Source of the DNA: Flavobacterium sp. LC2016-13
Lineage (GTDB): Bacteria; Bacteroidota; Bacteroidia; Flavobacteriales; Flavobacteriaceae
DNA length: 64,000 nt
Assembly: GCF_009707955.1 (NCBI RefSeq)
Contig: NZ_WMDQ01000005.1
Coordinates: 124,001-188,000, forward strand
Direction of reading: 5' to 3'
Shown: one piece after another, positions 1-10,632 of the stretch
How positions within the stretch are numbered: the first letter of the stretch is position 1
Layout: every line of letters begins with the position of its first letter
Made by a program: the position numbers and the translations under genes
Notes under the pieces: model-generated
Database searches by the model: none
What the model saw: only the letters and a program-made list of their open reading frames with translations
Told to the model about the DNA's origin: nothing

Positions 1-2
1 GA

Positions 3-521
3 AACGGTATAATTGATCAGGGTGTAAAAAGTCCGGATCGTCATTATGCAGGTTCAGCATTGCCAACGTACACATTTGCTTTCAATCCATCTTACCGCTA
101 CAAAAACTTTGATGCTTCGATGTTAGTAAGAGGTTCCGGAGGAAATAAAGTTTACAACGCATTGAATCAAAACTTAAGCATGCTTGAAAACACCGGTAAA
201 TCAAACATTTTAGAAAGCGCTGTAGACAAAGGAATTCACTCTTCTCCATACGGATCTGATTTATGGTTAGAAGATGGCTCATTCGTGCGTTTAGAAAATC
301 TAACAGTAGGCTATACTTTCCGTTTTACTGATAAGTATATAGACAATGTTCGACTTTCTCTTACAGGAAACAATTTACTGCTAATTACAGATTACACAGG
401 TGTAGATCCTGAATTGAACATAAGCGGAAGTGGTGATCCTAATGATAATTTCGGTGGAGATAGAGGAATTTATCCGCGTACCAGAAGTATTGCATTTGGT
501 TTGACTGTAAAATTTAAATAG
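3..521 (+). CDS. SusC/RagA-type TonB-linked outer membrane protein, C-terminal end (partial)
   Basis: The reading frame is open from the first bases of the window, so this is the 3' end of a larger gene and the first in-frame TTG at 60 is not a real start. The roughly 172 residues seen are beta-strand rich with alternating aromatic residues (YRYKNFDASMLVRG, FVRLENLTVGYTF, VRLSLTGNNLLLITDYTGVDPE) and end in a hydrophobic strand with terminal FK, as in the last strands of SusC barrels. A SusD gene follows 9 bases downstream, the usual pairing. SusC proteins import oligosaccharides, here presumably maltooligosaccharides given the amylase and GH97 genes that follow. The N-terminal plug and CarboxypepD_reg domain lie outside the window. 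Confidence 0.93.
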   Translation, partial: NGIIDQGVKSPDRHYAGSALPTYTFAFNPSYRYKNFDASMLVRGSGGNKVYNALNQNLSMLENTGKSNILESAVDKGIHSSPYGSDLWLEDGSFVRLENLTVGYTFRFTDKYIDNVRLSLTGNNLLLITDYTGVDPELNISGSGDPNDNFGGDRGIYPRTRSIAFGLTVKFK

Positions 522-530
522 TAAAAAGAA

Positions 531-2042
531 ATGAAAATTAAAAATATAGTAATAGCAGGAAGCGCATGTTTCCTTACACTTTTTAGCTGTACAGATATCA
601 ACGAAAATATATACGACAAATATCAGCCGGACAGCTTTTATGGAACTCCGGAAGGGGCAGATATTGCTCTTGCCAGTGTTTATGCAGAAATTCCCGGAGA
701 CTTTGTGCGCAATAATGTGCCGGGTGTTGGTTACGCAGGAGCAGATAACGGCTGGTATGACATGAACTGTATGTCATCAGATGAGCAGGTAATTCCGCAT
801 AGAAATACTGGTGACTGGCAACAAGATTTTGCCCGTTTGCACAAACATGAATGGCTGCCATCAGACTTTATTATTAATAATACATGGAACTGGTTATACA
901 AATCTATTTTCAATGCCAATTTAGCCATTCAATTATTAGAAAAATCAAATGCAGAAGCTTCAAAAATTGCAGAAGCCAAAGTATTACGTGCTTTCTTTTA
1001 TTACTTATTGATTGATGATTTTGGTGATGTTCCTTTTTTTACTGATAATGATATTACAGTAGATAAAATTCCGCAAGCAAAGCGTAAAGATGTTTATGAT
1101 TTTATTGTAAAAGAAATCACTGAAAACGCAGATATGCTTTCTATAACAAAAGGAGGAAATTATTACGGAAGATTCAATAGATGGGCTGCTTATACATTAC
1201 TGGCAAAAGTATATTTGAATGCAGAAGTATATACCGGAGTATCAAAATGGAACGAATGTTTAGCCGCTTGTAATAAAGTTAGCGAAGGTGGATATACGCT
1301 TCACTCAGGTGAAAAAAATGATGCCAGCCCATTAGGATATAAATATTATGAATTGTTCGGAGATGTACTTCCGGACGATGAAACTATCTTACCTATTTAT
1401 GCAACTCTTGATGTCGTTTCCCGTAACATCTACGCAACTCGTAGTTTATACGGTCCGCATGCTAAAAATTTATTTGGATATGATGGCTGGAACGGAACTA
1501 TTGTTCCTAAAGATTTCTTCCTGAAATATGATGCAAATGATATTCGAATAAAACAATTTTTAGTGGGAGAACAAACAGGCGGATTTAATTACACACTAGA
1601 TGTTGCTTCTTTAGACAATCCCGGAGCTGCGCCTCAGGCTGGTGTTCGTAATGTAAAATTTTATCCTGCAACACCAAGAAGTGGCGGAGGAGCTTCAAAC
1701 GATTTTCCAATTTTCAGATATGCTGATGTAATTTTAATGAAAGCAGAATGTAATGTTCGTTTAGGAAATCCAGGCGCAGCAAAACCTTTTATAGATCAAA
1801 TCAGAGTACGTGCGGGATTAAACGGATTAGCCGCAAACCCAACGCTGGATGATGTTTACAACGAAAGAGGATTTGAATTAAACTGGGAAGGTCACAGAAG
1901 ACAAGACATGATTCGTTTTGATAAATTTTTACTGGCAAGCGAGTTCAGGCCAGCATCTCCTGCTTATAGAAAATTGTTTCCAATTCCAACATCTGCTTTA
2001 GATGCAAACAGAGGATTAAAACAAAACGAGGGTTATTACTAA
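531..2042 (+). CDS. SusD/RagB-family starch-binding outer membrane lipoprotein
   Basis: 503 residues. An N-terminal lipoprotein signal ends in LFSC with the lipidated Cys at residue 20. The rest shows the SusD layout: an N-terminal TPR-like part (NWLYKSIFNANLAIQLLEKS, AKVLRAFFYYLLIDDFGDVPFF) and the conserved C-terminal block ending NERGFELNWEGHRRQDMIRF. SusD caps the SusC barrel at the cell surface and binds the glycan. It lies 9 bases after the SusC stop and 13 bases before the SusE-like gene, so co-transcription is almost certain. The starch assignment is inferred from the downstream enzymes; the binding residues cannot be matched to B. thetaiotaomicron SusD by eye. Confidence 0.95.
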   Translation: MKIKNIVIAGSACFLTLFSCTDINENIYDKYQPDSFYGTPEGADIALASVYAEIPGDFVRNNVPGVGYAGADNGWYDMNCMSSDEQVIPHRNTGDWQQDFARLHKHEWLPSDFIINNTWNWLYKSIFNANLAIQLLEKSNAEASKIAEAKVLRAFFYYLLIDDFGDVPFFTDNDITVDKIPQAKRKDVYDFIVKEITENADMLSITKGGNYYGRFNRWAAYTLLAKVYLNAEVYTGVSKWNECLAACNKVSEGGYTLHSGEKNDASPLGYKYYELFGDVLPDDETILPIYATLDVVSRNIYATRSLYGPHAKNLFGYDGWNGTIVPKDFFLKYDANDIRIKQFLVGEQTGGFNYTLDVASLDNPGAAPQAGVRNVKFYPATPRSGGGASNDFPIFRYADVILMKAECNVRLGNPGAAKPFIDQIRVRAGLNGLAANPTLDDVYNERGFELNWEGHRRQDMIRFDKFLLASEFRPASPAYRKLFPIPTSALDANRGLKQNEGYY

Positions 2043-2055
2043 AAACAAAACTATC

Positions 2056-3150
2056 ATGAAAAAATATATAAATAAATTACTCTTGCTAAGCGGCTTACTT
2101 TTTTTAGGTTCATCCTGCGAAAGTGACGGTCAATTAACATCTTTAAAAGAAGTAAGTTTTACATCTGCAATCGAAGTGTCAACAAGTACAATAGTACTTA
2201 CAGAAGATACTGCAGATGATCAGGCTTTGCTTATTTCGTGGCCGGCAGTTACGTATCCAATTGCCGCACCCGTTACTTACGCCCTGCAATTTGATTTAGT
2301 TCCCGATATCAGCGGAAGTCAGGCATGGCAAAAAGCCAAACGAATTGAAGTTGGTGCTGATGTTTTAAGTAAAGCATTTTCAGATCAGGAATTAAACAAA
2401 ATAGCAGCAGATTTAGGTCTTCCAATTGAGGTTGCGGGAAAATTAGCCGTTCGTGTAGAAGCGACAATGGATCATAGAACCTATTCAAATGTTGTTACAT
2501 TAACTGTTACACCGTATGAAAGAAGCGTTGTTTTTGGCGAAATTTATATGCCTGGAGCATATCAGGGAGCCTGGAATATAGATACTGCTTTAGCTTTAAC
2601 TGCAATTTCAAAAGGTGTTTACCAAGGTTATGTAACCGTTCTTCCTGGGTATGGTCCTGTATTTAAATTAAATACTGCCAGAGGCTGGGATCAATTCTAT
2701 GGTGCGGGAGCTACAAACAATGACATGAAAAACATGAGCACTACAGATTTTGCACTTCCGGGAGAAGGCTCATATCAGGTAAAAGTAAATTTAAATACTT
2801 TAAAATGGAGTTCTGTTGCCTATTCGTGGGGAATTGTTGGTGACGGAACTGCCGGAAGCTGGAACACCAGCACACCAATGAACTATGATTATCAAACAAA
2901 AACCTGGAAAATAACAGCAGATTTAGTACCCGGAAATGTAAAATTCAGACTAAATAATGAATGGACAATTAACTACGGTTCTAAAAACACAACAGACGGA
3001 ATTGCATATCTTGATGATCAGGGTGCACATTATGTTGGTGAAGCCGGTACTTATGAAATCACATTTCAAATAAACGATGTTGATCCTTCTGGTCTTGGAT
3101 ATCCTGCAACTGCAAATTATACTATTGTTAAAAAAGTAGTACAACCCTAA
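2056..3150 (+). CDS. SusE/SusF-like outer membrane starch-binding lipoprotein
   Basis: 364 residues with a lipoprotein signal (lipobox LGSSC, Cys21). The first part (residues about 25-150) reads as the SusE N-terminal immunoglobulin-like domain (ALLISWPAVTYPIAAPVTYALQFD, ... NKIAADLGLPIEVAGKLAVRVEA). Two beta-sandwich modules follow, rich in Trp and Tyr (VFGEIYMPGAYQGAWNID, WGIVGDGTAGSWNTSTPMNYDYQTKTWKIT), typical of the SusE/SusF carbohydrate-binding modules. The position right after SusD fits. It probably holds starch near the cell surface for the amylase. SusE and SusF differ in number of binding modules; two are visible here, which fits SusE better. Confidence 0.88.
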   Translation: MKKYINKLLLLSGLLFLGSSCESDGQLTSLKEVSFTSAIEVSTSTIVLTEDTADDQALLISWPAVTYPIAAPVTYALQFDLVPDISGSQAWQKAKRIEVGADVLSKAFSDQELNKIAADLGLPIEVAGKLAVRVEATMDHRTYSNVVTLTVTPYERSVVFGEIYMPGAYQGAWNIDTALALTAISKGVYQGYVTVLPGYGPVFKLNTARGWDQFYGAGATNNDMKNMSTTDFALPGEGSYQVKVNLNTLKWSSVAYSWGIVGDGTAGSWNTSTPMNYDYQTKTWKITADLVPGNVKFRLNNEWTINYGSKNTTDGIAYLDDQGAHYVGEAGTYEITFQINDVDPSGLGYPATANYTIVKKVVQP

Positions 3151-3181
3151 TAAAATTAAAATCTGAAAATTAGTTTGGTTT

Positions 3182-3226
3182 GAGTAATTTCTGTCTTTCA
3201 TTTCATACGTGAAAGGCAGGTTACTC
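3182..3226 (+). promoter_or_regulatory. Intercistronic stem-loop in the sus operon
   Basis: GAGTAA-ttt-CTGTCTTTCA is followed after 9 bases by TGAAAGGCAG-g-TTACTC, giving a two-part imperfect hairpin between the SusE-like and amylase genes. No T run follows, so it is not an ordinary intrinsic terminator. It may be an RNA-processing or stability element that sets the ratio of binding proteins to enzymes; that role is inference. Confidence 0.45.
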
Positions 3227-3271
3227 TAACAAATGAAAACCGGGTTTATTAAAAACTAAAATTCAAAAAAT

Positions 3272-4651
3272 ATGAAATTCAATATAAACATCGTCTATTC
3301 ATTACTCCTTACGCTTGCGTTTGTTTCGTGCAGTTCTTCAGATGACGATTCAAATACAAATCCTGCATATCCGCAATACGGTACTTCATTTGAAAAAATG
3401 CCAAATAAAGCCGATGCCATAATATATCAGGTAAATATTCGTGCTTTTAGTCAAGCCGGAACCTTAAAAGGTGTTCAGGACAGACTTACCCAAATTCAGG
3501 AATTAGGCGCAAATGTTATTTATTTAATGCCAATTTATCCTGTCGGAAAAATAAAAGCTTCGGGAGAATTAGGTTCACCTTACGCCGTACAAGATTATAA
3601 AGCCGTAAATCCAGATTTCGGTACTTTAGAAGATCTTCGCACTTTGGTCGATGAAGCACATAAAAAAAATATGGCTGTAGTTTTAGACTGGGTTGCCAAT
3701 CATACTTCTTGGGATAATGCATGGATTACCGATCATAAAAATTGGTACCAACAAGACGACAAAGGAAACATTATTATTCCGCCAGGGACCAATTATACTG
3801 ATGTAGCGCAATTAAATTTCAATAATGCTGAGATGAAAGCAGCCATGATCGATGCCATGTCATACTGGATTTACACAGCAAACGTAGATGGTTTTAGATG
3901 CGATTATGCTGATTTTGTTCCGCAAACCTTTTGGTCAGAAGCAATCACAAAACTAAGAAGCATCAAAAAAAATCAAACCATATTAATGTTAGCCGAAGGA
4001 TCTAAAACAGACCATTTTGCTTCAGGTTTTGATTATACTTTTGGTTTCAATTTCTTCAGTACTTTAGAGAAAGTATTTAAAGAAAGTAAACCTGCAACTA
4101 CAATTCAGGATTCGAACACGACGGAATATGCAAACAATTATAATCAGGAAAACAGAATTGTAAGATACACCAGCAATCATGATGTAAACTTTACAGATGG
4201 AACTCCATTGGAACTTTTTGGAGGTAAACAAGGATCTGTCGCAACTTTTGTAGTAGCAGCTTACATGAAATCTGTTCCGATGATTTACAACGGACAAGAA
4301 ATTGGATATAACAAAAGACTAAATTATTTTGCCAAAACTCCAATCGACTGGTCTACTGCTGATGCCTCTGTATTAGCAGAATACAAAAAAATAATTGCTT
4401 TTAGAAACACCAGCAATGCCATCAAAAGAGGAACTTATACAGGATATAGCAATAATGTAGTAAGTGCTTTTACAATGGTAAAAGATGCTGAAAAAGTTCT
4501 TGTACTTTCTAATTTAACTAATAATGCTGCAAAATATCTTGTTTCTCCCGCCTTAAAAGGAACTTGGAAAGATGCTTTTACAGGAACAGCTGTAACGGTT
4601 GGTGCAGAAATAACATTAGAACCTTTTCAATATTTAGTATTGAAAAACTAA
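3272..4651 (+). CDS. Cell-surface alpha-amylase lipoprotein, GH13 (SusG-like)
   Basis: 459 residues. The lipoprotein signal ends at Cys20, followed by SSSDDDSN, a Ser/Asp run like the lipoprotein export signal that sends Bacteroidota lipoproteins to the outer face of the outer membrane. The GH13 barrel shows all four conserved regions: DWVANH (from Asp139), GFRCDYADF with nucleophile Asp211, LMLAEGSK with acid/base Glu242, and TSNHDVNF with Asp304. It should cut alpha-1,4 bonds of starch at the cell surface for SusC/D uptake. It lacks the large inserted CBM58 of B. thetaiotaomicron SusG (that protein is near 690 residues). It lies 120 bases after the SusE-like gene behind a stem-loop and 46 bases before the GH97 gene. 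Confidence 0.94.
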   Translation: MKFNINIVYSLLLTLAFVSCSSSDDDSNTNPAYPQYGTSFEKMPNKADAIIYQVNIRAFSQAGTLKGVQDRLTQIQELGANVIYLMPIYPVGKIKASGELGSPYAVQDYKAVNPDFGTLEDLRTLVDEAHKKNMAVVLDWVANHTSWDNAWITDHKNWYQQDDKGNIIIPPGTNYTDVAQLNFNNAEMKAAMIDAMSYWIYTANVDGFRCDYADFVPQTFWSEAITKLRSIKKNQTILMLAEGSKTDHFASGFDYTFGFNFFSTLEKVFKESKPATTIQDSNTTEYANNYNQENRIVRYTSNHDVNFTDGTPLELFGGKQGSVATFVVAAYMKSVPMIYNGQEIGYNKRLNYFAKTPIDWSTADASVLAEYKKIIAFRNTSNAIKRGTYTGYSNNVVSAFTMVKDAEKVLVLSNLTNNAAKYLVSPALKGTWKDAFTGTAVTVGAEITLEPFQYLVLKN

Positions 4652-4691
4652 TATAAAAGCACTTTAAAAAATTAGATTTGCAAAAAACTAA

Positions 4692-6878
<2,187 letters not shown>

Positions 6879-6894
6879 ATTACTAAGTTTTTTT

Positions 6895-6960
6895 GCCACG
6901 AATTCACGAATTTTTCAAATTAAGATTTTAAAATAAATACTTAATTCGTGAATTCGTGGC
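6895..6960. repeat. GCCACGAATT-family palindromic intergenic repeat, copy 1
   Basis: GCCACGAATTCACGAATT and its exact reverse complement (6943-6960) flank a 30-base AT-rich spacer in the gap between the GH97 and second amylase genes. Related palindromes lie at 10539, 14693 and 44314. It can fold as a long stem and may also end transcription. Confidence 0.8.
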
Positions 6961-7105
6961 AGAAACTTACGCTCATTTCTGAGCGAAAAATAAAATTTTA
7001 CTACTTGAAAACTATTAACCACAAAATGTTTGTCAAATTTAAAACAATGCGAGTGAGAATGAATTTTAGTTAGAGATGCTGACAAGCATGCAAAAAACAA
7101 AAATT

Positions 7106-10100
7106 ATGAAAATCAACATTACCACTAGATTTTTTCATATCACAAAAACATTAATTTGTTTTCTGATATTATTTGCAAGTTCCGTTTATGCACAAGATCC
7201 GCCTCAATACGGAACTCCATTTGCAGGCGTACCAGATACACGAGATGTAAACATGTATCAGGTTCATATTCGCCCGTTTAGTGCTAACGGAGATTTAGCC
7301 GGAGTAACCGCCCGATTAGACAATATAAAAGCACTCGGCACTAACGTTATTTATTTAATGCCTATTTACCCGCATGGTACCGATTCCAGAAGTTCGGCTT
7401 CGCCTTATTGCATTAAAGATTTTAAAGCGGTAGGATCAGAATATGGTTCGCTTTCAGATTTAAGAACTTTAGTTGATGGAGCGCATAGCCGTGGAATGGC
7501 GGTTATTTTAGATATTGCCATTAACGGAACTTCATGGGATAATGTCTGGACAGTTTCGCATCCGGAATATTATAAGCGAACCGGAACAACAATTCAGCAA
7601 TTAGGAAACTTCTCTGATATTGCAGCGCTTGATCTTAATAGTTCAGCCACACGAGCAGCTATAAAAGATGCAATGCGTTACTGGATTTTCGCTGCCAACA
7701 TTGACGGATACCGTTGCGATTATGCGAATAATCCACCTTTAGATTTTTGGTCAGAAGTGAATTCAAACCTTAGAGGTATTTCTTCTCATAATTTATTAAT
7801 GTTGGCCGAAGGAGACAGACAAGAAAACTTTCAGGTTGGTTTCGACATGAATTATGGTGACAGATGGTTTCACAACGGTTTATATGATATTGCTGGTGGA
7901 GGACCTGTTTCTCAAAGGCTTCAGGATCAATCTACTTATGAATATGCTAAAGCAACTGGGAATCAGCAAATAGTTAGATACACTGGTAACCATGATACTT
8001 ATACAAATGATGATGGCGTAAGAAGACCAATTATCGTATTCAAAAGCCACAATGGAGTTGTTGCTAATTTCTTAGTTTCGGCTTATATGAAAGGTGTTCC
8101 TTTTTTAATGAGCGGACAGGAAATCGACTACGAACCAAAAACAGACTGGCCTTGGACGAACTTTAAATTCAACTGGTCTCAAAATCCAACTGCGGCAGCA
8201 GATTTCGCCAAAATCTTAAACTTCAGAACCACAAGTGCAGCCATTAGACGTGGAGATTTAACCACGTATGCAAATGATGATATTAGCATTTTTACCAAAA
8301 CATTGGGTACTGAAAAAGTAATCGTAATGTCGAATTTAAGAAATGCTTCAAAATCGTATATAATTCCGGCTGCTTTAGCAGGAACTTATGTAAATCCGTA
8401 TAATAACAATGCTTCAGTAACTTTAACGACAGGTGCTACAAGAACATTTGCGGCTTATGAATATTTGGTTTTAACCAATACAAATGCACCGGTTGTAGCC
8501 GTTACAGGAGTTTCTGTAAGTCCAACAACAGTAACCGTAGGTTTAGGATCTACACAACAATTAAATCCAACAATTGCACCGGCAAATGCAACAAACCAAA
8601 ACGTAACATGGACATCAAGTAATACAGCGGTTGCAACAGTAAATGCTTCAGGATTAGTTACAGCTGTTGCGGCAGGAACAACAACTATTACGGTTAAAAC
8701 AGTTGACGGAAACAAAACAGCAACTTCGGCTGTAACTGTAGCGGCTATTCCTGTTTCTTCTGTAGCGGTTTCACCAACAACAGCAAGTTTGTATGCAGGA
8801 AATACACAACAACTTTCAGCGACAATTTCGCCAGCAAATGCAACTAATAAAACCGTTACCTGGTCTTCAAGTAATACTGCAATTGCAACCGTAAATTCAA
8901 GCGGACTTGTTAGTGCAATTTCAGCAGGAACGGCAAATATTACTGTAACAACACAAGACGGAAGTAAAACTGCAATTGCAACAATTACAGTAAATCCAAA
9001 TACTAATTTCACCGTTTATTTCTATAAACCATCAAATTGGGGAACCGGAATTAAAATTTATTACTGGAGTGCTTTACCAGCAGGAGTTTTGGCAAATGCT
9101 ACATGGCCGGGCGTAAACATGACCGATGCCGGAAATGGCTGGTACAGTTATACGTTTACAAATGTAACCTCAACTAATTTAATTTTTAATGATGGAACAA
9201 GTCAAACGGCCGATTTAAGCAGAAACAAAACAGGTTGGTATATGAATACAACTTGGTATGATTCGAATCCGGGAACTGTTGTTGCTGTTACAAGCGTAAC
9301 TTTATCACCAACAACTTCAACGTTATTAGTTGGAGCAACACTGCAATTAATACCAACGGTTAATCCTTCAAACGCAACAAATAAAGCGGTTACTTATAGT
9401 TCAAGTAATACTGCTGTTGCAACTGTAAATACGTCTGGTTTAATAACTGCTGTCGCTGCGGGTTCTTCAACAATAACCGTTACAACCCAAGACGGAGCAA
9501 AAACGGCAACTTGTGCCGTTACGGTAAATGCATCAAATGTTGCCGTTACAAGTGTGAGTTTGAGTCCAAATTCAACATCATTAGCTGTTGGTGGAACACA
9601 ACAATTAACACCAACTATTTTACCTTCAAATGCTACTAACAAATCTGTAAATTATAGTTCGAGCAATACAGCTGTTGCAACTGTAAATAGTTCAGGTTTG
9701 GTAACTGCTGTTGCAAACGGAATTGCAACTATTACGGTTACAACTGTTGATGGAAGTAAAACAAGTACAGCTTCTGTAACCGTTTCAACTGCAACGGGAA
9801 CTTATTATACAATTAAAAACAGATGGACTGGCGCTTATTTATCTGATGCCGGAGCCAATGTTGGTTATGGAACAACGGTTGCAAACAACAATTATAAATG
9901 GCAAAAAATCGCTATTGATGCCACTTATTTTGTGCTAAAAAATGTAGCAACCGGCGAACTTATAAATATCGAAAGTCAAACCGGAAATGTTCAGTGTAAT
10001 ATTACAGATACGACTTTCTGGAGCGCACAATGGTCTAGCGATTATATTGACGGAACTTGGGTTCGCTTAAGAAACAGATGGCAATCTGGAAACATTATTC

Positions 10101-10471
10101 ATGTTGAAAACCAAACGGGTTCTGCACAATATGGAAATTCTCAAGATGGCTGGTTTAGCGCACAATGGCAATTGGAAACTACTACGGTTGGAACAGGTAA
10201 ATCGGCTATAAAAATTGAAGAAGTTTCAGAAACTGAAAAAGTAATCGGAATTTATCCTAATCCTTCAACAGATAATTTTAATGTTTTATTACCTGAATTA
10301 GAAACTGGAGATATCGCATCGATTACAGTTTCAAATATGAATGGAAGAACGGTTTTAACTGAAAAACTTTCAACTTCAGGACAAATTAATCATCATTTGT
10401 CTTCTGGAATTTATATTGTAACTATTAATTCTGCAGCTTTAAATGTTACTAAAAAACTGATCGTTAAATAA
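7106..10471 (+). CDS. Multidomain secreted alpha-amylase (GH13) with Ig-like, starch-binding and T9SS sorting domains
   Basis: 1121 residues from the chosen ATG at 7106, which directly precedes a typical signal peptide (KINITT...FASSVYAQ); in-frame ATGs at 7076 and 7088 would add 10 or 6 residues. Order: signal peptide, GH13 barrel (nucleophile Asp205 in GYRCDYANN, Glu235 in LMLAEGDR, Asp297 in TGNHDTY), two bacterial Ig-like (Big_2) domains, a CBM26-like module (FTVYFYKPSNWG...KIYYW...WPGVNM), two more Big_2 domains, a module with two related halves (YYTIKNRWTGAYLSD, WVRLRNRWQSGNIIHVE), and a type IX sorting domain (IGIYPNPSTDNF ... YIVTINS). Region I reads DIAINGTSW: the usual His after Asn is Gly. 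The protein probably digests extracellular starch; the barrel is close to that of the lipoprotein amylase upstream. Confidence 0.93.
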   Translation: MKINITTRFFHITKTLICFLILFASSVYAQDPPQYGTPFAGVPDTRDVNMYQVHIRPFSANGDLAGVTARLDNIKALGTNVIYLMPIYPHGTDSRSSASPYCIKDFKAVGSEYGSLSDLRTLVDGAHSRGMAVILDIAINGTSWDNVWTVSHPEYYKRTGTTIQQLGNFSDIAALDLNSSATRAAIKDAMRYWIFAANIDGYRCDYANNPPLDFWSEVNSNLRGISSHNLLMLAEGDRQENFQVGFDMNYGDRWFHNGLYDIAGGGPVSQRLQDQSTYEYAKATGNQQIVRYTGNHDTYTNDDGVRRPIIVFKSHNGVVANFLVSAYMKGVPFLMSGQEIDYEPKTDWPWTNFKFNWSQNPTAAADFAKILNFRTTSAAIRRGDLTTYANDDISIFTKTLGTEKVIVMSNLRNASKSYIIPAALAGTYVNPYNNNASVTLTTGATRTFAAYEYLVLTNTNAPVVAVTGVSVSPTTVTVGLGSTQQLNPTIAPANATNQNVTWTSSNTAVATVNASGLVTAVAAGTTTITVKTVDGNKTATSAVTVAAIPVSSVAVSPTTASLYAGNTQQLSATISPANATNKTVTWSSSNTAIATVNSSGLVSAISAGTANITVTTQDGSKTAIATITVNPNTNFTVYFYKPSNWGTGIKIYYWSALPAGVLANATWPGVNMTDAGNGWYSYTFTNVTSTNLIFNDGTSQTADLSRNKTGWYMNTTWYDSNPGTVVAVTSVTLSPTTSTLLVGATLQLIPTVNPSNATNKAVTYSSSNTAVATVNTSGLITAVAAGSSTITVTTQDGAKTATCAVTVNASNVAVTSVSLSPNSTSLAVGGTQQLTPTILPSNATNKSVNYSSSNTAVATVNSSGLVTAVANGIATITVTTVDGSKTSTASVTVSTATGTYYTIKNRWTGAYLSDAGANVGYGTTVANNNYKWQKIAIDATYFVLKNVATGELINIESQTGNVQCNITDTTFWSAQWSSDYIDGTWVRLRNRWQSGNIIHVENQTGSAQYGNSQDGWFSAQWQLETTTVGTGKSAIKIEEVSETEKVIGIYPNPSTDNFNVLLPELETGDIASITVSNMNGRTVLTEKLSTSGQINHHLSSGIYIVTINSAALNVTKKLIVK

Positions 10472-10495
10472 TTCTATTTCTTTAGAAAAAAGTAA

Positions 10496-10530
10496 ATGCC
10501 GTATGAGATTTTCATACGGCATTTTTTATT
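10496..10530 (+). terminator. Rho-independent terminator after the second amylase
   Basis: ATGCCGTATGA pairs with TCATACGGCAT (10512-10522) and is followed by a T-rich tail. It ends the sus locus transcript. Confidence 0.85.
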
Positions 10531-10538
10531 TTTTATTT

Positions 10539-10620
10539 TGCCACGAATTGCACTAATTAGCACGAATTTTTATTTTTCATAACTAACTTTAATTTTTGGA
10601 AATTGGTGTAATTCGTGGCA
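10539..10620. repeat. GCCACGAATT-family palindromic repeat, copy 2 (imperfect)
   Basis: TGCCACGAATTGCACTAATT at the left end and GTGTAATTCGTGGCA at the right end form imperfect inverted arms around an AT-rich centre. It sits between the convergent amylase and mfd genes. The arms have drifted more than in the other copies. Confidence 0.7.
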
Positions 10621-10632
10621 ACTTTTTTTAAA

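Noticed and set aside
8455-9012. A 185-residue open frame antisense to the amylase Ig-like domains
   Set aside because: It is antisense to repetitive Thr/Ala/Val-rich Ig sequence; codon bias of the sense gene keeps the reverse frame open. Its Val/Ala-rich translation has no signal or fold features.
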